A stretch of 64,000 nucleotides of DNA from AP-16 sp046727735. GTDB lineage: Bacteria > Pseudomonadota > Alphaproteobacteria > Rhizobiales > Xanthobacteraceae. How positions within the stretch are numbered: position 1 is the stretch's first letter; each line of letters opens with the position of its first letter. The position numbers and the translations under genes were made by a program. Location of the stretch: positions 1-64,000 of the forward strand of contig JBKPDF010000065.1 of assembly GCA_046727735.1 (NCBI GenBank). The letters are read 5' to 3'. Below the pieces are notes generated by a model. It was not told the DNA's origin. It worked only from the letters and a program-made list of their open reading frames with translations, and made no database searches. Of this stretch, positions 1 through 6,352 are shown piece after piece.

Positions 1-570
1 GTTCGGGTGGATGATCCATTTATACGGCGGCGTGTGGTTGATGTAACGATTGTACGGGGTCACGCCCTCGAGGCCGGCAACGATCATGTTTCGATAAACG
101 GTTCCGTCGTAGCGGTCCACGATCGTCCTGTAATGTTCCCACACCTCGGGACGCGCGGTCTTGAGCGGGCCCAGCGGGACCATGTCCAAGTCCCGCTGAA
201 ACCCTTTGAATTTGGTGGCTCTCTCGTTGGGTCCATTGGTTCTTCCGTGCGCCGCGAAGTGGGCGGTGACCTGACCTGATGTGAAATCCAAAACGTAGAA
301 TCTCTTGTTCGCCGACGGTTGCGAAATGTCGAAGACCGCGAGCACGTCTTTTTTGGGGAAAATCGGCTGGCGTGAGATCGCGACGGCGCGCTCAATCGCG
401 GCTACGGGAGCGCCGAGCTGCTGCGCCCGTTGCAAAAGGGAATCGAGTTTGCCCGCAAGGTCATCGTGCTTGGTAACGCCCGCCGGGGGAGTGGCTTTTG
501 ACTGCGCGCGCGCCGCCAGCGGGCATGCCGCCGCACCACCTAAAACACCGAGAAATTCCCGCCGCCTCAT
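1..570 (-). CDS. Partial murein L,D-transpeptidase catalytic domain-like protein (YkuD_2 type), Tat-exported
   Basis: An ATG at 570 opens a frame that runs left to the window edge without a stop (190 codons), so the C-terminus lies outside. Residues 1-23 form a Tat-like signal: RRREFLG, a small-residue hydrophobic stretch, then AARAQ. The mature part resembles the YkuD_2 family of periplasmic L,D-transpeptidase-like proteins: an FDIS segment near residue 80, a strand pair around FYVLDFTSGQV, a HGR triplet at 108-110, and IIHPN at 186-190 where the family has a conserved IV-H-P. The catalytic Ser-x-x-Gly-Cys segment would lie beyond the edge, so activity cannot be judged. The family call rests on remembered consensus. 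A role in peptidoglycan remodelling is inference. Confidence 0.6.
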   Translation of the reverse strand, partial: MRRREFLGVLGGAAACPLAARAQSKATPPAGVTKHDDLAGKLDSLLQRAQQLGAPVAAIERAVAISRQPIFPKKDVLAVFDISQPSANKRFYVLDFTSGQVTAHFAAHGRTNGPNERATKFKGFQRDLDMVPLGPLKTARPEVWEHYRTIVDRYDGTVYRNMIVAGLEGVTPYNRYINHTPPYKWIIHPN

Positions 571-659
571 CCTTGCCCCCGGCTCAGAGTAAGCATCGTA
601 TCGGATCAATGGAGTGCTTTGATAGGGGTTGTCGCTACCGCAACATGAAATGCTGGCTG

Positions 660-745
660 ATGTCCGCTGTGGGTCATTCGCGTCAATTCCGTGATGTCTG
701 CGGCACGTCCGCTTATCCTCCAAGACTCGCCGTGAAAGCGGACAT
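660..745. repeat. Dispersed inverted-repeat element, copy 1 (ATGTCCGCT...AGCGGACAT)
   Basis: ATGTCCGCT at 660-668 faces its exact reverse complement AGCGGACAT at 737-745, with a further ACGTCCGCT-like half between them. A second element with the same ends lies at 54080-54121. I recall such remnants as frequent between genes of Bradyrhizobium relatives, where translation gives recurring KADI or KADM strings; here one frame reads KADI. It lies in the gap between the partial gene ending at 570 and the VOC gene. Confidence 0.6.
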
Positions 746-828
746 TCGAGATCGGCGGCTTCGTGCCCATTGGAGACATCCGGGCATCGAGACTACCTTC
801 CTTCGAGAAGGGTCGCTGGGTGGGTAAC

Positions 829-1215
829 TCAGCCGCGCCGTGCCGCCTTGATCGTCGCGATGTCGATCTTCTTCATGCCCATCATCGCATCGAACGCGCG
901 CTTTGCTTCGTCGCCGCCGGCAGCCACCGCCTCGGTCAGCACGCGCGGCGTAATTTGCCAGAAGATACCCCACCTGTCTTTGCACCAACCGCACTGGCTC
1001 TCCTGGCCGCCGTTGCCGACGATGGCGTTCCAGTAGCGGTCGGTCTCTTGTTGATCGTCGGTAGCGATCAACACGTCGCCTGCCTTGCCGGATGGGTAGT
1101 CACTGGGTGCACGGTGAATGGCACCTACCGCGCTGTCGGGAAACGTCTCGGCGTAGAAGCGCGCAGCAGCCTCGGCGTCTTTATCGTACCATAAGCAAAT
1201 CGTGTTCTTGGCCAT
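829..1215 (-). CDS. VOC-fold PhnB-like protein with internal deletion
   Basis: This 128-residue protein belongs to the PhnB/3-demethylubiquinone methyltransferase-like VOC family (PF06983). Family hallmarks visible are an N-terminal CLWYD segment, FYAETFP, YPSGKAGDVL, ATDDQQETDRYW, GWCKDRWG, WQITPRVL and a C-terminal MMxMKKIDIA. Family members are about 155-160 residues. Here GDVL is followed directly by IATDDQ, and the central EFTVMGIP...GGPxFKHNEAFSF block present in relatives (about 30 residues) is missing in frame. The start at 1215 is chosen because GAAAGGAC precedes it and because the family starts there; the frame stays open further upstream without homology. The protein may be non-functional or half-folded. 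Its natural substrate is unknown. Confidence 0.8.
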   Translation of the reverse strand: MAKNTICLWYDKDAEAAARFYAETFPDSAVGAIHRAPSDYPSGKAGDVLIATDDQQETDRYWNAIVGNGGQESQCGWCKDRWGIFWQITPRVLTEAVAAGGDEAKRAFDAMMGMKKIDIATIKAARRG

Positions 1216-1534
1216 CGCGTGTCCTTTCGCTCGGCTCGTGTGATGTGTGATGCCGGCAATGCCCGACGCTGGGGGCGATAGGCACTTCCATGCCCCGCAG
1301 GTGGCCCTCCCTTTTCGCAAGACATTGTGGCGTAAACATCGCGTGCAGCTTGCAGGTCCGCCCAGGCGCACGAGGAGTTAGGGAGCCTACGCGAGCGCTT
1401 GTGGAGAAGGTCCGCAATGGGTCAAAATCGGTAATTCTCTGATCGATCAGAAAATTTCCGCTTAGTCCCCGATACCCGACGTCTGCGTGTTAATGAGTAC
1501 CCGTCCTCGTTGCAGCGGACTGCATGCGCCCCGG
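1216..1534. other. Gene-free stretch upstream of the VOC gene
   Basis: These 319 bases lie between the start of the VOC gene and the end of the ABC exporter, both read leftwards. The only signal I can support is the purine-rich ribosome-binding site just before 1215. Open frames here show no family resemblance. Confidence 0.5.
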
Positions 1535-3367
1535 TCATCCGGTCTCGAACTGCAGCTTCGCGAGCCGCGCATAGAGGCCGGAATTCCCGACGAGGCTCGC
1601 GTGGGTGCCCTGCTCGACGATGCGGCCCTGCTCCATCACCAGGATGCGGTCGCAGGAGAGCACGGTCGCGAGGCGATGCGCGATGACGAGGGTGGTGCGG
1701 CCCAGCATCAGCCGCTCGATCGCGGCCTTGACCAATTTCTCGCTTTGCGCGTCGAGCGCCGAGGTCGCCTCGTCGAGCAGCAACAGCGGCGCGTCGCGCA
1801 GGATCGCGCGCGCGATCGCGATGCGCTGACGCTCTCCGCCCGAGAGCATGACGCCGCGTTCGCCGATCTGCGTCTCGTAACTCTCGGGCAGCCGCGCCAC
1901 GAACTCGTCGGCGAGCGCCAACTCGGCCGCGCGCTTGATTTCCGCGTCGCTCGCCTGCGGCCGGCCGAACCGGATGTTCTCCGCGACGGAGGCCCCGAAC
2001 ACCACCACGTCCTGCGGCACCAGCGCGATCCGGTGCCGCAGCTCGTGCGGATCGGCGTCGCAGATTCTCACGCCGTCGAAATAGATCGCCCCCGCGACGG
2101 GATCGTAAAACCGCAGCAGCAGGTGGAAGATCGTGCTCTTGCCGGCGCCGGACGGGCCGACGATCGCCAATTTCTCCCCGGGGGCGACCCGGAACGAGAC
2201 GTCGTCGAGCACCCTGCCGTTCTCGCGCGCCGGATAGACGAAGCGAACGTGATCGAACGCGATCTCGCCCCGGCCGGGGACCGGCAGGGCGGTCGGCCGC
2301 GGCGGCGGCCGGATCTGAGGCTCGAGCGCCAGCATCTCCGCAATGCGCTCGGCCGCCCCCGAAGCGAGCGCGATCTCGCCCCACACCTGGCTGAGCTCGC
2401 CGAGCGCGCCCGCGGCAAACACCGCGTAGAGCAGGAATTGCCCGAGCCGCCCGGCGCTCGTGCGCCCGGCGAGCACGTCCTGCGCGCCGATCCAAAGAAT
2501 CACGACTACGCTCGCGAACACCAGGAAGATCACGATTGCGGTGAGCGCCGCGCGTGCCCGGGTCGAATCCCGCGCGGCGCGGAACGCTCGCTCGACCGCG
2601 GCCGCGAACCGCGAGCTCGCAAGCCGCTCGTTGGTGAATGCCTGGAGCGTACGCACCGCGCCGATCAGTTCGGCCGCATAGGCCGAAGCCTCGGCCAGCG
2701 TGTCCTGCGCGGCGCGCGCGCGGCGGCGCACCGCGCGCCCGGACGCGACGAGCGGCAGCACGATCACCGGGATGGCTACGAGCACCAAGCCGGACAGCCG
2801 GGGGCTGGTCACCACCATCATGACGCCGGCGCCCGCGAACAGCATCAGGTTGCGCAGCGCGATCGACACCGAGGCGCCGACGGTGGCCTTGATCTGCGTG
2901 GTGTCGGCGGTCAGCCGGGAGAGTATTTCGCCGGTTTTCGCCGCGTCGAAGAACGCCGCCGAAAGCCCGGTAAGATGCGCGAAGAGATCGGCGCGCAGAT
3001 CGGCGACCACGCGTTCGCCCAATATGGTGACGAGGTAATAGCGGGCTGCGCTCGACGCCGCGAGCACCGCCGCGATCGCGAGCAGCGCCGCGAAATATTG
3101 ATCGATCAGCCCGGTGCGCTCGGCCGAGAAGCCGTAGTCGATCATGCGCCGCACCGCGAGCGGCACGGTGAGCGTGGCCAGCGCAGCCACGAGCAGCGCG
3201 GCGAGCGCGCCCACAACCTTCCAGCGGTAGCGCAGCACGTAGCGGCGCAGCCCGGTGAGCGGCGCGAGTTTTGGCCGCGCGCGCCGATCGGGTTCGGGCG
3301 CCGCGGCGGCGCGCTCGAGCGCCGCAGCATCGATGCCCCGTCCTTCGCTCGGCGAGATCAAGCTCAT
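1535..3367 (-). CDS. ABC exporter, fused membrane and ATPase domains (ABCB/MsbA-like)
   Basis: The product is a 610-residue half-transporter that should homodimerise in the inner membrane. Residues about 40-325 form the six-helix exporter domain (hydrophobic segments starting at VVGALAALLVAAL). Residues about 365-605 form the nucleotide-binding domain with Walker A GPSGAGKST, Q-loop LVPQD, signature LSGGERQ, Walker B LLLLDEATSALD and switch histidine in VIAHRL, all intact. Length and order match ABCB-type lipid or drug exporters. The substrate cannot be read from sequence. The gene is divergent from rpmE and has no accessory genes beside it, so it is probably monocistronic. Pro/Ala-rich residues 1-35 precede the first helix. 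Confidence 0.9.
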   Translation of the reverse strand: MSLISPSEGRGIDAAALERAAAAPEPDRRARPKLAPLTGLRRYVLRYRWKVVGALAALLVAALATLTVPLAVRRMIDYGFSAERTGLIDQYFAALLAIAAVLAASSAARYYLVTILGERVVADLRADLFAHLTGLSAAFFDAAKTGEILSRLTADTTQIKATVGASVSIALRNLMLFAGAGVMMVVTSPRLSGLVLVAIPVIVLPLVASGRAVRRRARAAQDTLAEASAYAAELIGAVRTLQAFTNERLASSRFAAAVERAFRAARDSTRARAALTAIVIFLVFASVVVILWIGAQDVLAGRTSAGRLGQFLLYAVFAAGALGELSQVWGEIALASGAAERIAEMLALEPQIRPPPRPTALPVPGRGEIAFDHVRFVYPARENGRVLDDVSFRVAPGEKLAIVGPSGAGKSTIFHLLLRFYDPVAGAIYFDGVRICDADPHELRHRIALVPQDVVVFGASVAENIRFGRPQASDAEIKRAAELALADEFVARLPESYETQIGERGVMLSGGERQRIAIARAILRDAPLLLLDEATSALDAQSEKLVKAAIERLMLGRTTLVIAHRLATVLSCDRILVMEQGRIVEQGTHASLVGNSGLYARLAKLQFETG

Positions 3368-3459
3368 GGCCGCCTCGGCCGCATTCGCCCGGCGCGTGAA
3401 GTTGCTCGACGACCATGCCTCGGAAGCCGCATCGCTGACAAATGCCGGATGGCCGCGGC

Positions 3460-3488
3460 TTGCCGGGCCATTTCGGCTGCGCTATAGA
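3460..3488 (+). promoter_or_regulatory. Candidate sigma-70-type promoter of rpmE
   Basis: TTGCCG at 3460-3465 and TATAGA at 3483-3488 are separated by 17 bases. Transcription would start near 3495, leaving a leader of about 65 bases before rpmE. It is identified by eye only. Confidence 0.4.
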
Positions 3489-3561
3489 GCCCGCGAAATT
3501 TTCCTAAAACCCCCGCAGGTCGACCGGCGCCGGCGGGCGCAATCGGGGAACGTTCCGAGCC

Positions 3562-3786
3562 ATGAAGCGCGACATCCATCCGAACTACCACACCATCAAG
3601 GTGGTGATGACCGACGGCACCGAATTCGAGACCCGCAGCACCTGGGGCAAGCCCGGCGACACCATGCGGCTCGACATCGATTCGAAATCGCATCCGGCCT
3701 GGACCGGCGGTCAACAGCATCTGGTCGACCGCGGCGGCAGGCTGTCGCGCTTCCAGAAGAAATTCTCCGGCTTCTTGAAGAAATAG
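3562..3786 (+). CDS. rpmE: 50S ribosomal protein L31
   Basis: The 74-residue product begins MKRDIHPNYH and carries the L31 core TRSTWG, HPAWTGG and a basic tail ending GFLKK. It binds the large subunit at the intersubunit bridge. The zinc-ligand cysteines of the C+ type are absent (no cysteine at all), so this is a zinc-independent L31, as is usual in Rhizobiales. It is transcribed away from the ABC exporter and meets the rcdA-type gene convergently at a shared hairpin. Confidence 0.97.
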   Translation: MKRDIHPNYHTIKVVMTDGTEFETRSTWGKPGDTMRLDIDSKSHPAWTGGQQHLVDRGGRLSRFQKKFSGFLKK

Positions 3787-3794
3787 CCGCTCAT

Positions 3795-3813
3795 CCCTCC
3801 CCGAAGGGGAGGG
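3795..3813. terminator. Hairpin between convergent rpmE and rcdA-type gene
   Basis: CCCTCCCC (3795-3802) and GGGGAGGG (3806-3813) form a perfect 8-bp stem with loop GAA. No strong T-run follows on either strand, so it may act as a bidirectional pause or repeat-derived terminator. Confidence 0.5.
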
Positions 3814-3870
3814 TGAAGGCCCGCATCGCCCGATGCGCAGCCAATCGCACACAGGACCGCGAACTGGCAG

Positions 3871-4386
3871 CTATCCGCGGCCGCGCTCGAAAGCGGCCTT
3901 GAGCCGCTGCATCTGGTCCTCGACCGGATTGGCGCCGGCCTTCTCGACCTTGCCCGAATGGATCGTCGCGTCGATGCGGCGGACGCGCTCGTGCAGCCGA
4001 ACGGAGCGTTCGATCAGCTCGCGCAGCGCGGTGGGCAGCAGCGCGAGCGTCGTCTCGTCGCGCGGATCGCCGGCCGCGAGCTTGACCTTGGTCTTCTCGC
4101 GGCTCGCCTGGGCGAGCGACATCTCGCCCTCGTTCACGGCCCGGTGCAGCAGCAGCCAGGAGGCGAGCTGCATCAGCCGCGTGGTCAGCCGCATGCTCTC
4201 GGTCGCATAGGCCAGCGCCGCGGCGCGCTCGAGCAGCTTCGATTCGTTGCGGCCCGGTCCGTCGAGATAGGCCGCGGTCTCTTCGACGAGCGCCATCCCC
4301 TCGCGGAACAACGCCGAGAACGCCTGCGAGCCGGCGAGCTTCTGCCCGAACGGCACCGGCTCGGTTTCGGCCTGACGGTCGGCCAT
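3871..4386 (-). CDS. rcdA: RcdA-type DUF1465 family protein
   Basis: The 171-residue protein matches the DUF1465 family, whose Caulobacter member RcdA is an adaptor that helps ClpXP degrade the cell-cycle regulator CtrA. It is predicted cytosolic and mostly helical: residues 15-90 hold FREGMALVEETAAYLDG and YATESMRLTTRLMQLASWLL, and residues about 110-150 a helix ending DATIHSGKVEK. The start at 4386 is chosen because GTGAGGCG precedes it and the family begins there. About 280 bases upstream is a perfect CtrA box, with a candidate small RNA in between. Function as a CtrA-proteolysis adaptor in this organism is inference by family. Confidence 0.85.
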   Translation of the reverse strand: MADRQAETEPVPFGQKLAGSQAFSALFREGMALVEETAAYLDGPGRNESKLLERAAALAYATESMRLTTRLMQLASWLLLHRAVNEGEMSLAQASREKTKVKLAAGDPRDETTLALLPTALRELIERSVRLHERVRRIDATIHSGKVEKAGANPVEDQMQRLKAAFERGRG

Positions 4387-4544
4387 GGCGCGACGCCTCA
4401 CTTGCCCAGAAATCCCATGCTGCGCCCGGCCGACGTGCCTGTCCAGCACCGGCTGCAACACTGCGACCGTCGAGCAAGATCCGGGCCGCTTCGTGCTGCT
4501 CCGAAATGGCACAGGCGACCGCAATCCCGCCGGCGCGATTGCGT

Positions 4545-4574
4545 AAAAAAAGAGCCGCCGTTGGCCGGCGGCTC
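4545..4574 (-). terminator. Intrinsic terminator
   Basis: On the minus strand GAGCCGCCG (4574-4566) and CGGCGGCTC (4560-4552) form a perfect 9-bp stem with a five-base loop, followed by seven T (4551-4545). It ends leftward transcripts coming from DUF1192 and/or from the CtrA-box promoter. Confidence 0.85.
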
Positions 4575-4641
4575 GAAGTGATAACAGGGAGGCGTCAAAC
4601 AGAGTGGACAGGAGCCACTCGATGTCCAGAAGCTGGACCGC
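4545..4641 (-). ncRNA. Candidate small RNA with anti-Shine-Dalgarno loop, under a CtrA box
   Basis: Read leftwards from about 4640, the transcript would have stem-loop 1 (4624-4629 with 4633-4638, loop of 3), stem-loop 2 (4602-4607 with 4615-4620, 7-base loop CUCCUGU), a single-stranded CCUCCC at 4592-4587, then a strong intrinsic terminator ending in seven U. CUCC motifs in loops are the signature of rhizobial anti-Shine-Dalgarno small RNAs such as the alpha-r14 family. A perfect CtrA box lies where the -35 region would be. There is no coding frame. The 5' end is estimated. It could instead be the processed 3' UTR of the DUF1192 mRNA. Confidence 0.5.
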
Positions 4642-4662
4642 ACCAGTAGTGGGCGAGAAAGC

Positions 4663-4678
4663 TTAATGGCGGGTTAAC
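4663..4678. promoter_or_regulatory. Perfect CtrA binding box
   Basis: TTAA, seven bases, TTAAC matches the full CtrA consensus TTAA-N7-TTAAC without mismatch. It lies just downstream of the DUF1192 stop and upstream of the candidate small RNA and the rcdA-type gene. The motif is near-palindromic; leftward promoter activity is inferred from the genes around it. Confidence 0.75.
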
Positions 4679-4704
4679 CGGATCGATGAATCTGCGCCGC
4701 CGCT

Positions 4705-4893
4705 TCAGCGCTTGAAGAACTGATCGGCTGAGCTGCGCGAGGCGCGCTTAGCGGCGATCGAAGCTTCGAGCCGGGCGATCTCGGCCTTGAGCGCGGCAAT
4801 CCGCTCGGCGAGCTCCTCGACCGAGAGCAGCGAGAGGTCCTGCCCGATCTCGTGGACCGGCTTCTTTTTCGGACGATCGTCCTCGAACACCAT
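4705..4893 (-). CDS. DUF1192 family small protein
   Basis: This 62-residue protein starts MVFEDDRPKKK and continues with the DUF1192 core HEIGQDLSLLSVEEL followed by a heptad-like coiled coil (ERIAALKAEIARLEASIAAK) and a basic end. It is small, cytosolic and of unknown function. The start at 4893 is set by the family; the open frame extends upstream without similarity. It is divergent from the quinone oxidoreductase gene. Confidence 0.85.
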   Translation of the reverse strand: MVFEDDRPKKKPVHEIGQDLSLLSVEELAERIAALKAEIARLEASIAAKRASRSSADQFFKR

Positions 4894-5001
4894 GCGCAAC
4901 CTCGCGTGGGCCGCTCGGGTGAGGTTGTCACCCTTTGGGCTCGCGATTACACAAGAGCGCCGCCGCGCCCGCGCGGCGCAGTTTGTTGAGGAAAGCGCCG
5001 C

Positions 5002-6009
5002 ATGTCCACCTTGCCGTCTCGGATGACCGCCATTGCCATTCGCGCGCCCGGCGGGCCGGACGTTCTCGTTTCGCAGACGCGGCCTCTGCCGTCGCCGGGT
5101 CCCGGCGAGATTCTGGTCAAGGTCGCCGCCGCCGGCGTGAACCGTCCCGACGTGATGCAACGGCAGGGGCTCTATCCGCCGCCCCCTGGCGCCTCGGAGA
5201 TCCCCGGCCTGGAGATCGCCGGCGAGGTCGTTGCGCTCGGCAGCGGCGCGAGCCGCTTCAAGCCCGGCGACAAGGTCACCGCGTTGGTGGCAGGCGGCGG
5301 ATACGCGCAATTCTGTCCGGTGCACGAGACGAACGCACTGCCGGTCCCGGACGTCCTGTCGCTGGTCGAGGCGGCGGCCATCCCCGAGACGTTCTTCACG
5401 GTGTGGCACAACGTGTTCGAGCGCGGCGCGCTCGAGGCCGGCGAAACGCTGCTGGTCCATGGCGGCAGCTCCGGGATCGGCACGACCGCCATCCAGCTTG
5501 CGAAGGCGTTCGGCGCGCGCGTGATCGTCACGGCGGGATCCGCGGAAAAATGCGAAGCCTGCCTCCGAATCGGTGCCGACAAGGCCGTCAACTACCGCTC
5601 CGAGGATTTCGTGGCAGCGACAAAGGCCGCGACCGGCGGCCGGGGCGCGGATCTCGTCCTCGACATGGTCGGCGGCGACTATATCGAGCGCAACTATGAG
5701 GCCGCGGCCGTCGACGGCCGGATCGTCCAGATCGCGTTCCAGGGCTCGCCGCGCGCCGATGTCGATTTCCGCCGGCTGATGCTAAAGCGCCTGACCCACA
5801 CGGGCTCCACGCTGCGCGCACGCGCGGTCGAGGACAAGGCGGCGATCGCCCGCGCGATCGAGCAAAAAGTCTGGCCGCTGATCGTGGCCGGCAAGGTCAA
5901 GCCGGTGATTTTCCGCACCTTCCCACTGGCGCAGGCTTCCGCCGCCCATGCGCTGATGGAGACGAGCGCCCACATCGGCAAAATCGTGCTGGTCAACGAG
6001 GAGAGATGA
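5002..6009 (+). CDS. NAD(P)H-quinone oxidoreductase, PIG3/QOR family
   Basis: This 335-residue member of the medium-chain dehydrogenase family has an N-terminal GroES-like domain (GVNRPDVMQRQGLYPPPPG) and a Rossmann domain with the nucleotide motif VHGGSSGIGTTAIQLAKA near residues 153-170. No catalytic-zinc cysteines are visible, as expected for the zinc-free QOR/PIG3 group, which reduces quinones with NADPH. The start at 5002 is supported by GAGGAAAG eight bases upstream; an alternative ATG lies at codon 8. It is transcribed away from DUF1192. Confidence 0.9.
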   Translation: MSTLPSRMTAIAIRAPGGPDVLVSQTRPLPSPGPGEILVKVAAAGVNRPDVMQRQGLYPPPPGASEIPGLEIAGEVVALGSGASRFKPGDKVTALVAGGGYAQFCPVHETNALPVPDVLSLVEAAAIPETFFTVWHNVFERGALEAGETLLVHGGSSGIGTTAIQLAKAFGARVIVTAGSAEKCEACLRIGADKAVNYRSEDFVAATKAATGGRGADLVLDMVGGDYIERNYEAAAVDGRIVQIAFQGSPRADVDFRRLMLKRLTHTGSTLRARAVEDKAAIARAIEQKVWPLIVAGKVKPVIFRTFPLAQASAAHALMETSAHIGKIVLVNEER

Positions 6010-6349
6010 GGCGGAGCGATATCTCTATCCCTGAGCTTCATGGCCGCGCAGGCGGGTCACCCAGTATCCACCGTAATCGATCGACCGCGCTTTGCTCGGG
6101 GCGAAGGTTACTGGTCGCGCGGACAGGCGGGGCGACGACAGCCTCCCCGTCTGTCGTCCGGCGTCCGATTCCGCCTCAAGCTCGACACACTCTTGGGCAA
6201 CCCGTGACAACCTTGCCCCGGGGGCGCGGCCCCGCTAGTCATGGGCAACGGCCGCGATCGATGTGGCGTTTCAACGGAGTAGTCGTGCTCCGGCGAGCGC
6301 CGGATCGGCGGATATAGACAGCAAGGGGCCGCCGCGAGGAGGGTGTCGA
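6010..6349. other. Leader region of the EAL protein gene
   Basis: These 340 bases contain no recognisable gene. A GTG in frame with the EAL protein lies at 6263, but the 29 codons after it show no family features. A strong ribosome-binding site appears only at the right end (6337-6343). Confidence 0.5.
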
Positions 6350-6352
6350 TTG
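6337..6352 (+). promoter_or_regulatory. Ribosome-binding site that selects a TTG start
   Basis: AGGAGGG at 6337-6343 is followed after six bases by TTG at 6350. The codons after TTG encode a clean signal peptide, so this start is preferred over the GTG at 6263, which has no such site. Confidence 0.7.

Noticed and set aside
1487..3487. Plus-strand open frame of about 666 codons
   Set aside because: It is antisense to a clear ABC exporter and has shadow-type composition.
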